From: an uncultured Muribaculaceae bacterium
GTDB lineage: Bacteria; Bacteroidota; Bacteroidia; Bacteroidales; Muribaculaceae
Length of the DNA stretch: 55,330 bases
Direction: 5' to 3'
Assembly: GCA_910584185.1 (NCBI GenBank)
Contig: CAJTYC010000004.1
Coordinates: forward strand, 1-55,330
Both the position numbers and the translations under genes were made by a program. Under the pieces are notes generated by a model. That model ran no database searches. It saw only the letters and a program-made list of their open reading frames with translations, and was not told where the DNA came from. Of the stretch, positions 29,632-37,952 are shown piece after piece. The stretch's first letter is position 1; every line of letters starts with the position of its first letter.

Positions 29632-30714
29632 ATGAAATTACTTCTTTTCAGCCTTCTGTCGTTTATCACGGGTGCGTCGTCGCCGGGTGCTGAACCGGGA
29701 GCAGACTTGCTCTTTGTGGGAGATGCCATGCAGCATCAGGCCCAGCTCGACCGTGCCCGCGAACTCGGAGGCACCGGCTACGATTATACCGGATGTTTCA
29801 CCTATATCGCCCCTACCATCACCGAGGCTGACTATGCGGTCTGCAATCTTGAGGTGCCCCTCGGCGGTGGCCCTGACTATACCGGCTATCCTTGCTTCTC
29901 AGCTCCCGACTCTTATGCCGTGGCTCTGAAGGATGCAGGGTTCGATATGTTTCTTACTGCCAACAATCATTGCCTTGACCGTCGCGACAAGGCAGCGCGT
30001 CGCACCATAGCTGCTCTCGACTCGCTCGGCATAGACCATGTAGGCACTTACCGCGATTCTCTCGATAGGCTTGATAAAGTTCCCTTTATTAAGGATATAA
30101 AGGGCTTTAAAGTGGGCTTCCTGAATTATACATATGGCACAAACGGCATACCGCCGCAAGATGGCGTGGAGGTGTCGCTTATCGACAAGAAACGAATTGC
30201 CGACGAAATAAAAAGCACGCGTGAAGCCGGTGCGGAGATTCTTGTGGTGGCCATGCATTGGGGCATAGAGTATGTGCTGCTCCCGGTGAAGAGTCAGACT
30301 GAGATGGCAGATTTTCTTGTGGATCAAGGTGTTGACCTGATTATCGGTGGTCATCCGCATGTGATTCAGCCTATGAAAGTGGTGCGTAATGAGAAGGAAG
30401 ACAAGGATGTGCTGCTCGTCTATTCGCTCGGCAATTTCATAAGCAATATGAAGACCAATGATACGCGCGGAGGAGCGCTTGTGCGTGCGCGTATCGAGCG
30501 CGACTCCACAGGCAGAGCCAGATTCGTCAGTGCAGATTATGATACCTTCTTGAGCGCAAAGCCCGAAGGTGCCCGCTCTAATTTCACGGTCATCCCATCT
30601 TGGATGCCGGTGAAGATACCGGCCTCGCAGCGAGGACATTGGCAGATTTTTGACACCAACGCCCAGCGTATTTTCAATACCCACAACGTCCGGGTGCCTC
30701 GCCGCCACAGGTAG
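29632..30714 (+). CDS. CapA-family calcineurin-like phosphatase, secreted
   Basis: 360 residues with an N-terminal signal (MKLLLFSLLSFITGASS). It then has the CapA-domain blocks ADLLFVGDAM, NNHCLDR, AMHWGIEY and GGHPHVIQP, metal-site residues of the calcineurin-like fold. Related proteins take part in poly-gamma-glutamate capsule formation in Bacillus, but most Bacteroidota members stand alone and have no assigned role. A 9-bp repeat tract begins seven bases after the stop codon. Confidence 0.88.
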   Translation: MKLLLFSLLSFITGASSPGAEPGADLLFVGDAMQHQAQLDRARELGGTGYDYTGCFTYIAPTITEADYAVCNLEVPLGGGPDYTGYPCFSAPDSYAVALKDAGFDMFLTANNHCLDRRDKAARRTIAALDSLGIDHVGTYRDSLDRLDKVPFIKDIKGFKVGFLNYTYGTNGIPPQDGVEVSLIDKKRIADEIKSTREAGAEILVVAMHWGIEYVLLPVKSQTEMADFLVDQGVDLIIGGHPHVIQPMKVVRNEKEDKDVLLVYSLGNFISNMKTNDTRGGALVRARIERDSTGRARFVSADYDTFLSAKPEGARSNFTVIPSWMPVKIPASQRGHWQIFDTNAQRIFNTHNVRVPRRHR

Positions 30715-30720
30715 CTATAA

Positions 30721-30783
30721 GTCAGACCGGTCCGGCAAGTCCGACAAGTCCGACAAGTCAGACAGGTCAGACAAGCCAGATAA
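30721..30783. repeat. 9-bp tandem repeat, seven copies
   Basis: Units GTCAGACCG, GTCCGGCAA, GTCCGACAA, GTCCGACAA, GTCAGACAG, GTCAGACAA and GCCAGATAA lie head to tail in the gap between the convergent capA-like and galE genes. Confidence 0.92.
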
Positions 30784-30787
30784 AATA

Positions 30788-30807
30788 AGTAGGGTCGCGA
30801 CCCTACT
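30788..30807. repeat. Perfect 20-bp palindrome
   Basis: AGTAGGGTCGCGACCCTACT is its own reverse complement, five bases after the 9-bp repeat tract. With no loop it would form a short cruciform or a weak terminator between convergent genes. Confidence 0.9.
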
Positions 30808-30835
30808 AAGTGTTATGGGGTTGTTTGTGTGGCAC

Positions 30836-31855
30836 TTATTTGAGTGTGCACTGCCAAGCCCAGGCTTTGCGCATTGTCTCTTCGATTGGCACTTCGGCTC
30901 TCCATCCGAGCACTGTGTTGGCCTTGGTTGGCTCTGCCCAGATTTTCTCGATGTCACCTTCACGGCGGGCGCCGATCTTGTAGGGCACTTTCACTCCGGT
31001 GGCTTTCTCAAAGGCGTTGATAAGCTCAAGCACTGAGACTCCGCGGCCGGTGCCGAGATTGAATATCTCGATGGCTTCGGTGTCTGCCTTGTCGAGCATA
31101 CGCTTCATGGCAATAACATGAGCCTTGGCGAGATCAACCACATCAATATAGTCGCGTATGCAGCTTCCGTCGGGTGTGTTGTAGTCGTCGCCAAACACGG
31201 TCAGCTCTCCGCGTATCCCGGCTGCTGCCTGCGTGAGATATGGCACGAGGTTCTGGGGCACCCCTACCGGAAGTTCTCCAATCTTGGCAGATTCGTGGGC
31301 TCCGATTGGGTTGAAGTAGCGGAGTATGATGCTCTTGATAGGCGCACCGGATGCGATGTAATCGGTGATGATTTCTTCCGAAATCTGCTTTGTGTTGCCA
31401 TAAGGCGAAGTGGCCGGCTTGATGGGGGCTGTCTCGTCGATAGGGTTGACGTCGGGCTCGCCATACACGGTGCAGCTCGATGAGAATACGATACCTTTCA
31501 CGCCATATTCAGGCATGCACTCGAGCAGGTTCATCAGCGTGTTGAGGTTGTTACGGTAGTAGAGCAACGGCTTGTGTACTGACTCGCCTACAGCCTTGGA
31601 AGCTGCGAAATTTATGATGCCCTTGATGCCGGGATTATCCTCGAAGAGCTTGCGCATGGTGGCCATGTCGGTGCAGTCTCCCTCCACAAAGGTGGGACGT
31701 ATGCCGGTTATGGCCTCGATGCCATCGAGCACGCCGATGTTAGAATTGGACAGGTTGTCGATGATTATGACATCATATCCGGCGTTCTGGAGTTCGACGG
31801 TGGTGTGTGAGCCTATGTAACCGGTGCCTCCGGTTACCAGTATCTTAGTCTTCAT
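30836..31855 (-). CDS. galE: UDP-glucose 4-epimerase
   Basis: Interconverts UDP-glucose and UDP-galactose. 339 residues, normal length. NAD-binding TGGTGYIGSHT (about 8-18), catalytic Ser in FSSSCTVYG, and Tyr-x3-Lys in SPYGNTK. It follows the sugar nucleotidyltransferase gene by 21 bases; together they would supply activated sugars for envelope polysaccharides. Confidence 0.96.
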   Translation of the reverse strand: MKTKILVTGGTGYIGSHTTVELQNAGYDVIIIDNLSNSNIGVLDGIEAITGIRPTFVEGDCTDMATMRKLFEDNPGIKGIINFAASKAVGESVHKPLLYYRNNLNTLMNLLECMPEYGVKGIVFSSSCTVYGEPDVNPIDETAPIKPATSPYGNTKQISEEIITDYIASGAPIKSIILRYFNPIGAHESAKIGELPVGVPQNLVPYLTQAAAGIRGELTVFGDDYNTPDGSCIRDYIDVVDLAKAHVIAMKRMLDKADTEAIEIFNLGTGRGVSVLELINAFEKATGVKVPYKIGARREGDIEKIWAEPTKANTVLGWRAEVPIEETMRKAWAWQCTLK

Positions 31856-31876
31856 ACTATCTCTCTTTTTACACTG

Positions 31877-32779
31877 TTATTTGAAAAGCGGGGTGGGGTA
31901 GAGACCCTCTTCCACAAGCTTCTTGAACTGTGCCACAGTGGCATCGCGGTCGGCTGCAAATGTCACGCCAAACCATTTGGAGGGTGTGGGTTCCACTTTG
32001 AGTGTGCATTCACCGGCGTTGATAAGGTCGTTTACAACGCTCGGAATGTAGAACTCAGACTTCAACTCATTGCCATGCTCTGAGAGAAATTGCACGAATG
32101 CCTTTTCCGAATAGTCGAAGTAGTCGGGGGTGAAGCCCCACATGTTCATCGATACGCTGGCTCCTTCGGGAAACTCTTTCTCCTCGCCATCTTCAATCTG
32201 GATTAGTTTGCCGTTCTTGCGTTCTATGCCGTGGCATTCCTTGACGCCGGTCAGGAAGCCCTGCTCGTTCACTTTGCAAAGGCCGCGGCTTACGCCTCCG
32301 TTCTCGCTGAGCGTGTTCTCTATATTGAAGCCTACCATGCAGTAGCACCCTTTCTTGCCTTCCACCGAATTGAGGAAGTCGGCAAGCACCTTGAAGCTCT
32401 CCGCTCCATAGTAGTCGTCAGCGTTGATTACGCCAAATGGCTCCTTGATTGCATCCTTGCCCATAAGCACGGCGTGGCCGGTGCCCCAGGGTTTGGTGCG
32501 TCCTTCAGGTGCCTTGAAGCCTTCAGGAAGGTTGTTGATGTCTTGGAATACAACTTCCACTGGCACATGACCCTCATATTTGGACATAATCTTTTCGCGA
32601 AATTCCTGCTCAAAATCGTGGCGTATCACGAACACGATTTTGCCGAAACCTGCGCGAAGTGCATCATATACTGAGTAATCCATGATTGTTTCGCCCGAAG
32701 GACCGAGACCGTCAAGTTGTTTCAAGCCTCCGTAGCGGCTACCCATTCCGGCAGCTAAGATAAATAAAGTCGGTTTCAT
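31877..32779 (-). CDS. Sugar-phosphate nucleotidyltransferase
   Basis: 300 residues. The N-terminus LFILAAGMGSRYGGLKQLDG is the nucleotide-binding motif of NDP-sugar pyrophosphorylases, followed by GTGHAVLMGKDAI and VINADDYYGAESF (metal-binding Asp). Which sugar and nucleotide it uses cannot be told from sequence. Start at 32779 is fixed by the motif position. Upstream of galE in the same unit. Confidence 0.9.
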   Translation of the reverse strand: MKPTLFILAAGMGSRYGGLKQLDGLGPSGETIMDYSVYDALRAGFGKIVFVIRHDFEQEFREKIMSKYEGHVPVEVVFQDINNLPEGFKAPEGRTKPWGTGHAVLMGKDAIKEPFGVINADDYYGAESFKVLADFLNSVEGKKGCYCMVGFNIENTLSENGGVSRGLCKVNEQGFLTGVKECHGIERKNGKLIQIEDGEEKEFPEGASVSMNMWGFTPDYFDYSEKAFVQFLSEHGNELKSEFYIPSVVNDLINAGECTLKVEPTPSKWFGVTFAADRDATVAQFKKLVEEGLYPTPLFK

Positions 32780-32842
32780 ATTTATGGTAATTGGTATTTT
32801 TGTTGATTTTATTACAATGTTGTCAAGGATTTTGTTTTATAT

Positions 32843-33967
32843 TTATTTCTGTTTACGGTGCAGCAGGATGATGACATATAGAAAATAGTCAAACATCACC
32901 ACCTTTGCGTTAGCGTTGCGTTCTATGTCGCGTCGGGCACGCGTTGTCTCAGCGAGAAAGTCCTCAACGTTCATGTGATTGATGAAGGGTGAGAAGCGCA
33001 CCGAAAACTGCTCTTCGTGCGAGGTCATGGCATTAAGCTGGGGCATGCGCAGGTTATAGAGGAAGTTCTCGCGGATCATCCTCGCCATGTAGTTGAGAAA
33101 ACGTTTGTTTTTCTCCCTTCCGTATGCCGCCACTGTTTCGCTCAGTCGCTTCAGTCCGCTCACCTTTTTTGCGTAGGCAGCCCTCATCACATCCTGATAC
33201 ATTGCCAAGAATTCCTCGTTTTCACCGGTGTTTGAGCCAAGTTCGTCAGCGCGAATCAGGCTTCCGTTGCAGAGCCTCGCATACTGGGCAGCCTGATCGG
33301 GCACAAGGTGATAATGCGAGGTGAGGTATTCACTTATTTCGGTGTCGGTGAGGCGCCCCACATTGATGCGCTGCACCCGCGAGAATATCGTAGGGAGCAC
33401 CTCGAGCTCATTATTGCTGACAAAGATAAATACAGTACCCTCTGACGGTTCCTCCACGACCTTCAGAATTTTGTTGGCGCAGGTAAGATTCATCTTCTCC
33501 GGTAGCCATATTATGGTAATCTTGAAGTGAGATGTGGTGGAGGGGTAGGCGTCTGCCTGAACCATGTCGTCAGCATCTTCCACATAAATGGAGGGCTGTG
33601 CATTTCCTGCTTCCAACAATTGAAGCCATCGCTCCTCTGGCATTGAGGGAGTCTCTTTGAGCAAGTTGTCCCAAAGTTCCATAAGAGTCTCTCTGGTTGG
33701 TTTGCGGCTCTTTACCCATGGAAACACGTAGTGTAGGTCAGGATGACCGTTGTCGGCATGTAGCCGACAGTTGGTGCATACACCGCAAGGCTCACCATCA
33801 TGAGGATTGTCGCAATGCAGGTATTGTGCGAATGCACGGGCCAACAGCATCTTGCCCGAACCGGATGGCCCGGAAATCATCAACGCATGTGGCACATGTG
33901 ACGTGTCTGCATGATGGCGCAATGTCTCTTTTGCTCCCGTCTGACCGGGGATTTCATAGAATTTCAT
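32843..33967 (-). CDS. DNA polymerase III delta'-like clamp-loader subunit
   Basis: 374 residues from the ATG of MKFYEIPGQTGAKETL. AAA+ fold with Walker A SGPSGSGKMLLA, where the usual Thr/Ser after Lys is Met, a zinc-type cysteine cluster (CDNP-x-CGVCTNC, about 53-67) and a sensor region FIFVSNNELEVLPTI. A Met at that position suggests weak or absent ATP hydrolysis, as in HolB of other bacteria. Its canonical promoter lies only ten bases before the ATG. Confidence 0.9.
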   Translation of the reverse strand: MKFYEIPGQTGAKETLRHHADTSHVPHALMISGPSGSGKMLLARAFAQYLHCDNPHDGEPCGVCTNCRLHADNGHPDLHYVFPWVKSRKPTRETLMELWDNLLKETPSMPEERWLQLLEAGNAQPSIYVEDADDMVQADAYPSTTSHFKITIIWLPEKMNLTCANKILKVVEEPSEGTVFIFVSNNELEVLPTIFSRVQRINVGRLTDTEISEYLTSHYHLVPDQAAQYARLCNGSLIRADELGSNTGENEEFLAMYQDVMRAAYAKKVSGLKRLSETVAAYGREKNKRFLNYMARMIRENFLYNLRMPQLNAMTSHEEQFSVRFSPFINHMNVEDFLAETTRARRDIERNANAKVVMFDYFLYVIILLHRKQK

Positions 33968-33976
33968 AAGGTATCG

Positions 33977-34007
33977 CAAAATTAACGAATATTGCCAACA
34001 CTTGCAA
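33977..34007 (-). promoter_or_regulatory. Promoter of the delta'-like gene
   Basis: On the minus strand TTG (34005-34007), a 20-base spacer and TAATTTTG (33977-33984). Predicted start within about six bases of the ATG, so the mRNA is almost leaderless. Confidence 0.7.
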
Positions 34008-34030
34008 CCAAAAAGCGAAAAACCGTAACA

Positions 34031-34209
34031 GTAGCGCCCCCTCTCCCTCTGGCGGCTTAGCCACATTGCATCGCGAACTGGGGGAGAGGAGGCGCCGCCG
34101 ACGACTATTCAATGAATAACGAAAAGTGAAAAGTGAATAATGACTAATGGCTTCTTGGGCAGAATGCCGACGCGAAGCCACCGGGAGAGAGGAGCCTCCG
34201 GCGACGACC
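34031..34209. repeat. Composite of A- and B-type dispersed repeats
   Basis: A degenerate inverted B arm (34031-34060), an A arm (34062-34105) and a direct B arm (34169-34209, ending GAGCCTCCGGCGACGACC). The A and B arms are separated by an A/T-rich spacer containing AATGAATAA words. It fills the gap between the delta'-like gene promoter and the next gene's stop codon. Confidence 0.75.
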
Positions 34210-34221
34210 AAAAAGAATTAA

Positions 34222-35268
34222 CTACAACACCAACTTAAATGACCGGGAGCCGGAAGCGGTGGAAGCGCGAACAATCACGATGCTCGCATCGAAGCGACCA
34301 CAATCAACCTTGAACTCGTTAGAGTGAGGCCGGTAAGTACCAAGCACCTTGCCAAGCAAATCGAATACTGTCACCTCAGTCAGAACCTCACCTTCGCTGA
34401 CAATCGTGCTGCCTCCATCATCCGATATATTCAATGTTATCTTATTGCAAGGCAGTTCAGGTATTGACGGTGTTTTCACCGAGCTGAGCATTGACGCTCT
34501 GGTCGGCACGCACCATACCGACGGGTCATGTATTCCCCAAAGCTCGAAAGCCGGTGTGGTGTAAACTATCAACCCCTGTCCGGAGTCATCGTCATCTCCA
34601 ACACCCATGAACCGTTTGTAGAGCAAATCTTTCTGCTTGAACTCGCTACCATCTTCAGCGATGCCGTGCAGCCTGTACGGTGCGGTTATATCGCAATCTC
34701 CAATCGGACCAACTCCCTCTACAAGATACTCATAAGTCATCCACTTCTTGGTGGTCTCATTGACATTCCTGTCGAACTTCAGGTATCTGCGCTTCACGTC
34801 GCCGGCCTCGACTTCACCGCTCTCAACGCATTTCAGCACAATGCACTCCTCACCCTCGTTTCTCGGAGTCAGAGAACACGATTCTCCGGGTTTGAGGGTA
34901 AAGTCAAACACAAGGTATTCCTGTCCGGGGCTGTAATAATTGTTCGGATTTTCACCATACTTTTCGTCATAGCGCACATATACCTTGCCATTATCTTCGC
35001 GCATGTAGACGTTCGACTTGCTGTAATGAGCAATAAAGCCCGCGCAAATACCAATAGGAAAGTATTGTTGTGTTCCGACATATATTGTCTCACAAGTGCC
35101 GAGACGATAGAAATAAGGCATATCCTTCTTGTTATGCAGAGGGTCAGACCCATACTCCACATAACCCCACTCCTTGTCGGGCTCAAACATCGGCAGATAG
35201 TCTGTTGCCTTGGCTAACTGGAAGTTGGCGGCAGCAGCGAAAGTCAGTATGTAAATATAGTGTTTCAT
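34222..35268 (-). CDS. Secreted protein with C-terminal sorting-like domain, intact array member
   Basis: 348 residues; signal peptide MKHYIYILTFAAAANFQLAKA. The mature part begins with DKEWGYVEY and contains NGKVYVRYDEKYG, KRRYLKFDR and WMTYEYLVEGVGPIGD. Near the end TEVTVFDLLGKVLGTYRPHS resembles the beta-sandwich tail of type IX secretion substrates. No enzymatic motif was recognised. It is the only apparently intact gene of three tandem paralogues transcribed leftward. An in-frame ATG at 35292 exists, but the signal peptide favours 35268. Confidence 0.75.
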   Translation of the reverse strand: MKHYIYILTFAAAANFQLAKATDYLPMFEPDKEWGYVEYGSDPLHNKKDMPYFYRLGTCETIYVGTQQYFPIGICAGFIAHYSKSNVYMREDNGKVYVRYDEKYGENPNNYYSPGQEYLVFDFTLKPGESCSLTPRNEGEECIVLKCVESGEVEAGDVKRRYLKFDRNVNETTKKWMTYEYLVEGVGPIGDCDITAPYRLHGIAEDGSEFKQKDLLYKRFMGVGDDDDSGQGLIVYTTPAFELWGIHDPSVWCVPTRASMLSSVKTPSIPELPCNKITLNISDDGGSTIVSEGEVLTEVTVFDLLGKVLGTYRPHSNEFKVDCGRFDASIVIVRASTASGSRSFKLVL

Positions 35269-35307
35269 AATCGCTCTCATTTTAAAATTCAATGTAATAT
35301 GGAGATT

Positions 35308-36393
35308 TCAATACCAATAATCGTCAGTGAAATAACGGCAATAATTTTCAGTCTCCACCTTCACGACTTTTCCCCTATAACCGAGAGAAACCTTGAAGCG
35401 ATTGTTATTAGTCTGGTGGGTCGCAATCTCCTGTCCAATCATATTATATTCGGTTACAGTCTTCAGAGGCTCCTTACCGCAATAGATATTGCCGGCTGAA
35501 TCGTATCTGATATTAGCGTCCGACCCCTTATGATTTTCGGTGGAAGGAACCTCTTGACTTTGACTTGCTTGCCACATATACACGGAGGGGTCGCAGATGC
35601 CATAAATCTCAAAATAGGGGGGCTTGTAAAGCATCTTACCCTGTCTGCAGGCTTCGTTATCTTCTTTTGCAGGTAGTTCTCGCTGATAAAGAAGTCGGAT
35701 ACTTGTAAAGGAAGATATGAGGGATGACGTCGGGTCAGACCTGAATGGTATAGTGAAATTGCAGTTTCCCACAGGACCTATTCCTTCTATAATATATTCA
35801 AAAGTCATCCAGGCTTTACAAGTGTAATTTACATCTTTATCGAATTTAAGGTACTTCCTTTCAATTCCATCAAAATTGACAATACCTGTCTCAATACATT
35901 TCAACGTTGCAGGTTCTTCGTAAATCATACCTCCTTCAAGCTCAATTACATCTCCAGCTTCCATCCCGAAATCGTAAATCAAATGTTCTATGCCGTAATC
36001 TGGATTGAAGCCGGGGGTATCATAATTATGAAAATCTTCCCAAAAGAAGTTGAAGTGATGACTTCCTATTTCTTTAGGATAACGAACATACACCTTGCCC
36101 TCCTCTTCACGCATATATGCAATAACCTCAGCATCGTCAGGTTTGAGAAATGAAGTGTACTTGCAAATTTCAGTATATTCTTTATCGTCAATTCTCTTTT
36201 GGTTGCCACATGCAAGCCTATGATATTCAAATTTCTGATAAAAGTGTCTATAAGGGTAGTATTCTATAAAACCCCATTCCTTATCTTTCGAAAGCAAGAG
36301 GATTTAATCCTTGGCCTCCGAAGCATTTCCATACATCGTTGTCCCAAGGACGAGAAATATGAAAAAGATTTTAAAATATTTAAATGTTTTCAT
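35308..36393 (-). pseudogene. Paralogue of the neighbouring secreted protein, interrupted by a stop codon
   Basis: An ATG at 36393 opens a good signal peptide (MKTFKYFKIFFIFLVLGTTM) reading to EAKD at codon 29. Codon 30 is TAA (36304-36306), after which the same frame continues ILLLSKDKEWGFIEY and stays open for about 330 codons. The intact paralogue has ATDYLPMFEPDKEWGYVEY at this point, so one Tyr codon seems to have become TAA. Downstream blocks match the paralogue (GKVYVRYPKEIG, ERKYLKFDKDV, WMTFEYIIEGIGPVG). No ATG lies near the break; restart at TTG would give a protein without a signal peptide. Confidence 0.8.
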
Positions 36394-36404
36394 AATGATT
36401 ACTT

Positions 36405-36868
36405 TTATTTGATTATCAATTCGCTACCTAACTCACAAATAGACTCACCCTCCAACGAATAACCATTCGAATCAATCGTCAGCCTTGAGCCATTTCTGAT
36501 TTCAATCTGACTGAATGTACTTCTTGCCTTTGTTTATGTAAATCGACCCTGGCGAGATTGATTTAATTTCGTTACCGTACAGATCAAAGGTTTTCCTTTT
36601 CAAGATAATCATCTGAAAGACCATTATTCGATTCATTGGCACTATAAGTGCGCGACTTTGTTATCACAAACTCGAAGTAAAACTTGTCGTCAACTTGAAT
36701 TTCAGATTGGAACTCGCAAAAATATAACACAGGTCTTCCTCCAGATATACCGGAATACACCCATACCCTGTCACCACGCACAGTATCCGTAGCACCCATT
36801 AAAGGGAATGTGCTACTTGCAACTCCTCCTGCAAATATCAGGAGTGATAATATTGATTTAGTTTTCAT
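36405..36868 (-). pseudogene. Third, shorter array member, probably frameshifted twice
   Basis: The first frame (36868 to 36584) codes 94 residues: a signal peptide MKTKSILSLLIFAGGVASST, then DRVWVYSG, which aligns with DKEWGYVEY of the paralogues. It then stops. The next frame continues with KRKTFDLYGNEIKSISPGS and YINKGKKY to a TGA at 36502-36504. The third frame then reads IEIRNGSRLTIDSNGYSLEG to a TAA at 36405. The second and third parts look like a secretion-type C-terminal tail. Reading as one decayed gene is inference; the alternative is a genuine 94-residue protein. Confidence 0.6.
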
Positions 36869-36889
36869 TTTTTAGATTTATTTATTGTG

Positions 36890-37044
36890 GTCGTCAGCGA
36901 CGCCTCCTCCTCCCCAGTCCGCGATGCAGCGTCAGCTGACTCTTTTGTCCTTTGTTTTTGCCGCTTTAGGCTTCTTTCGGTGGCTTCGCAACGTCAAGCT
37001 ACGTTGCATCGCGAACTGGGGGAGAGGAGGCGCCACCGACGACC
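36890..37044. mobile_element. A-type inverted-repeat element (MITE-like) in an mRNA leader
   Basis: About 155 bp. The left arm starts GGTCGTCAGCGACGCCTCCT and contains CCCCAGTCCGCGATGCAGC. The right arm reads GTTGCATCGCGAACTGGGGG, then AGGAGGCGCCACCGACGACC. The arms are inverted copies; the centre carries no gene. It lies between a canonical minus-strand promoter and the start of the third array gene. Confidence 0.75.
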
Positions 37045-37108
37045 ATATATTGAAATCAAAGCAAGTAATCCGAGGATATTGCAAGATTTGTGTCAAGAAT
37101 CATTGCTG

Positions 37109-37139
37109 CAAATATAACAAAAAATAATATATTGTCAAA
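37109..37139 (-). promoter_or_regulatory. Probable promoter of the secreted-protein array
   Basis: On the minus strand TTTG (37136-37139), a 19-base spacer and TATATTTG (37109-37116). Predicted start near 37103, giving a leader of about 235 bases that includes the A-type element. Confidence 0.6.
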
Positions 37140-37377
37140 TTTTTTAACAAAAAATCATTTGGTTTTTCGATTTTGCAATCTATTGAAATATAGGTGTATA
37201 GCCAAACGCCAAAAATTAAAATCTGGGTTTTCGTAAAATATTGCGGTTTTTCTGTAGACTCCTGTAGACCTAAATATACTTTGACGGTAGAACATCCGGT
37301 ATTTCCAAAACTGCTGACTGTATATATCGTCTCGAAGCCATTATTCATTCGTCATTATTAACTATTCATTTCTTTGC

Positions 37378-37517
37378 GGTCGTCGGCGGCACCTCCTCCT
37401 CCCCAGTGCGCGATGCAGCGTGCTTGACGTTGTGTCGCCATTATTCATTATTCATTTCAAGTTATTCATTACTTCATGGTCGTCGCCGGAGGCTCCTCTC
37501 TCCCGGAGGCTTCGCAA
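37378..37517 (-). repeat. A and B dispersed repeats in the same orientation
   Basis: GGTCGTCGGCGGCACCTCCT with CCCCAGTGCGCGATGCAGC (A, 37378-37420) and GGTCGTCGCCGGAGGCTCCT with CTCCCGGAGGCTTCGC (B, 37478-37517). The start-to-start distance is 100 bp, with ATTATTCATT words in the spacer, similar to the composite at 34062-34209. Confidence 0.75.
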
Positions 37518-37629
37518 CTGCTATTCACTGGCTATACTTATTTCTCATGTATCATATGTTCCGGCGAAGCCGGATATGTGTCGCGAAGCGACCATGTCTT
37601 TTTTAATCAGAGTCGCGAAGCGAAATTCC

Positions 37630-37722
37630 TTTAATTCCTTTGATTCCTCGTGCCAAAAAATGAATTCTGATTCTTTATGAATCTTGCACTTTCTTATAAC
37701 ACGAGGAATCAAAGGAATTAAA
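37630..37722. repeat. 23-bp perfect inverted repeat with 47-bp loop
   Basis: TTTAATTCCTTTGATTCCTC plus GTG (37630-37652) is the exact reverse complement of 37700-37722. The loop is A/T-rich with imperfect inverted GAATTCTGATTC words. Confidence 0.9.
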
Positions 37723-37804
37723 TGAAATGTGCTCAGCAGTTTCGCTGTAGTGTACAATTAACGGTGCGAAGCCAATGGGATGGAAGGATGCGCTGCCGAT
37801 GACC

Positions 37805-37852
37805 AAAAAGAAAAAGGGAGTCAAGGCCTCGGCCTCAGCTCCCTTTTGTCGC
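37805..37852 (-). terminator. Terminator after the cysteine-rich gene
   Basis: AAAAGGGAG (37812-37820) pairs with CTCCCTTTT (37839-37847), with an inner AGGCC-TC-GGCCT stem. On the minus strand the stem ends in a T-rich run. It lies about 100 bases past the stop. Confidence 0.85.
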
Positions 37853-37952
37853 AAATAGCATTGTTTTATTATTTTAAGGCAATGTCTGCGACAATTACCT
37901 ATTATATATACAAACAATCGGGCGAAAGGTTTAATCGGAATTACAATTTTTT

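Larger units (their letters stand above)
37140..37952. other. Repeat-rich intergenic stretch without a supported gene
   Basis: About 800 bp. 37140-37377 is A/T-rich and shows nothing I can name. 37378-37420 is an inverted A arm and 37478-37517 an inverted B arm. GTCGCGAAGCGAC-type short palindromes follow, then a 23-bp inverted repeat (37630-37652 and 37700-37722), a further GCGAAGCCAATGGGATGG remnant, and the terminator of the cysteine-rich gene. Small open frames here overlap these repeats and resemble no protein I know. Confidence 0.6.

Noticed and set aside
30721..30783. 9-bp repeats considered as CRISPR or coding repeat
   Set aside because: Units are too short and contiguous. The open frames through them overlap the capA-like and galE gene ends and lack their own starts.
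36885..37127. Open frames of 76-80 codons across the A element
   Set aside because: They read through both inverted arms and have only repeat-derived sequence, so they are not genes.
37100..37348. 82-codon minus-strand frame
   Set aside because: Low-complexity A/T-rich sequence over a probable promoter, with no signal or domain.
37545..37917. Two overlapping minus-strand frames of 70 and 80 codons
   Set aside because: They lie across the 23-bp inverted repeat and the terminator of the cysteine-rich gene; the coding pattern comes from repeats.
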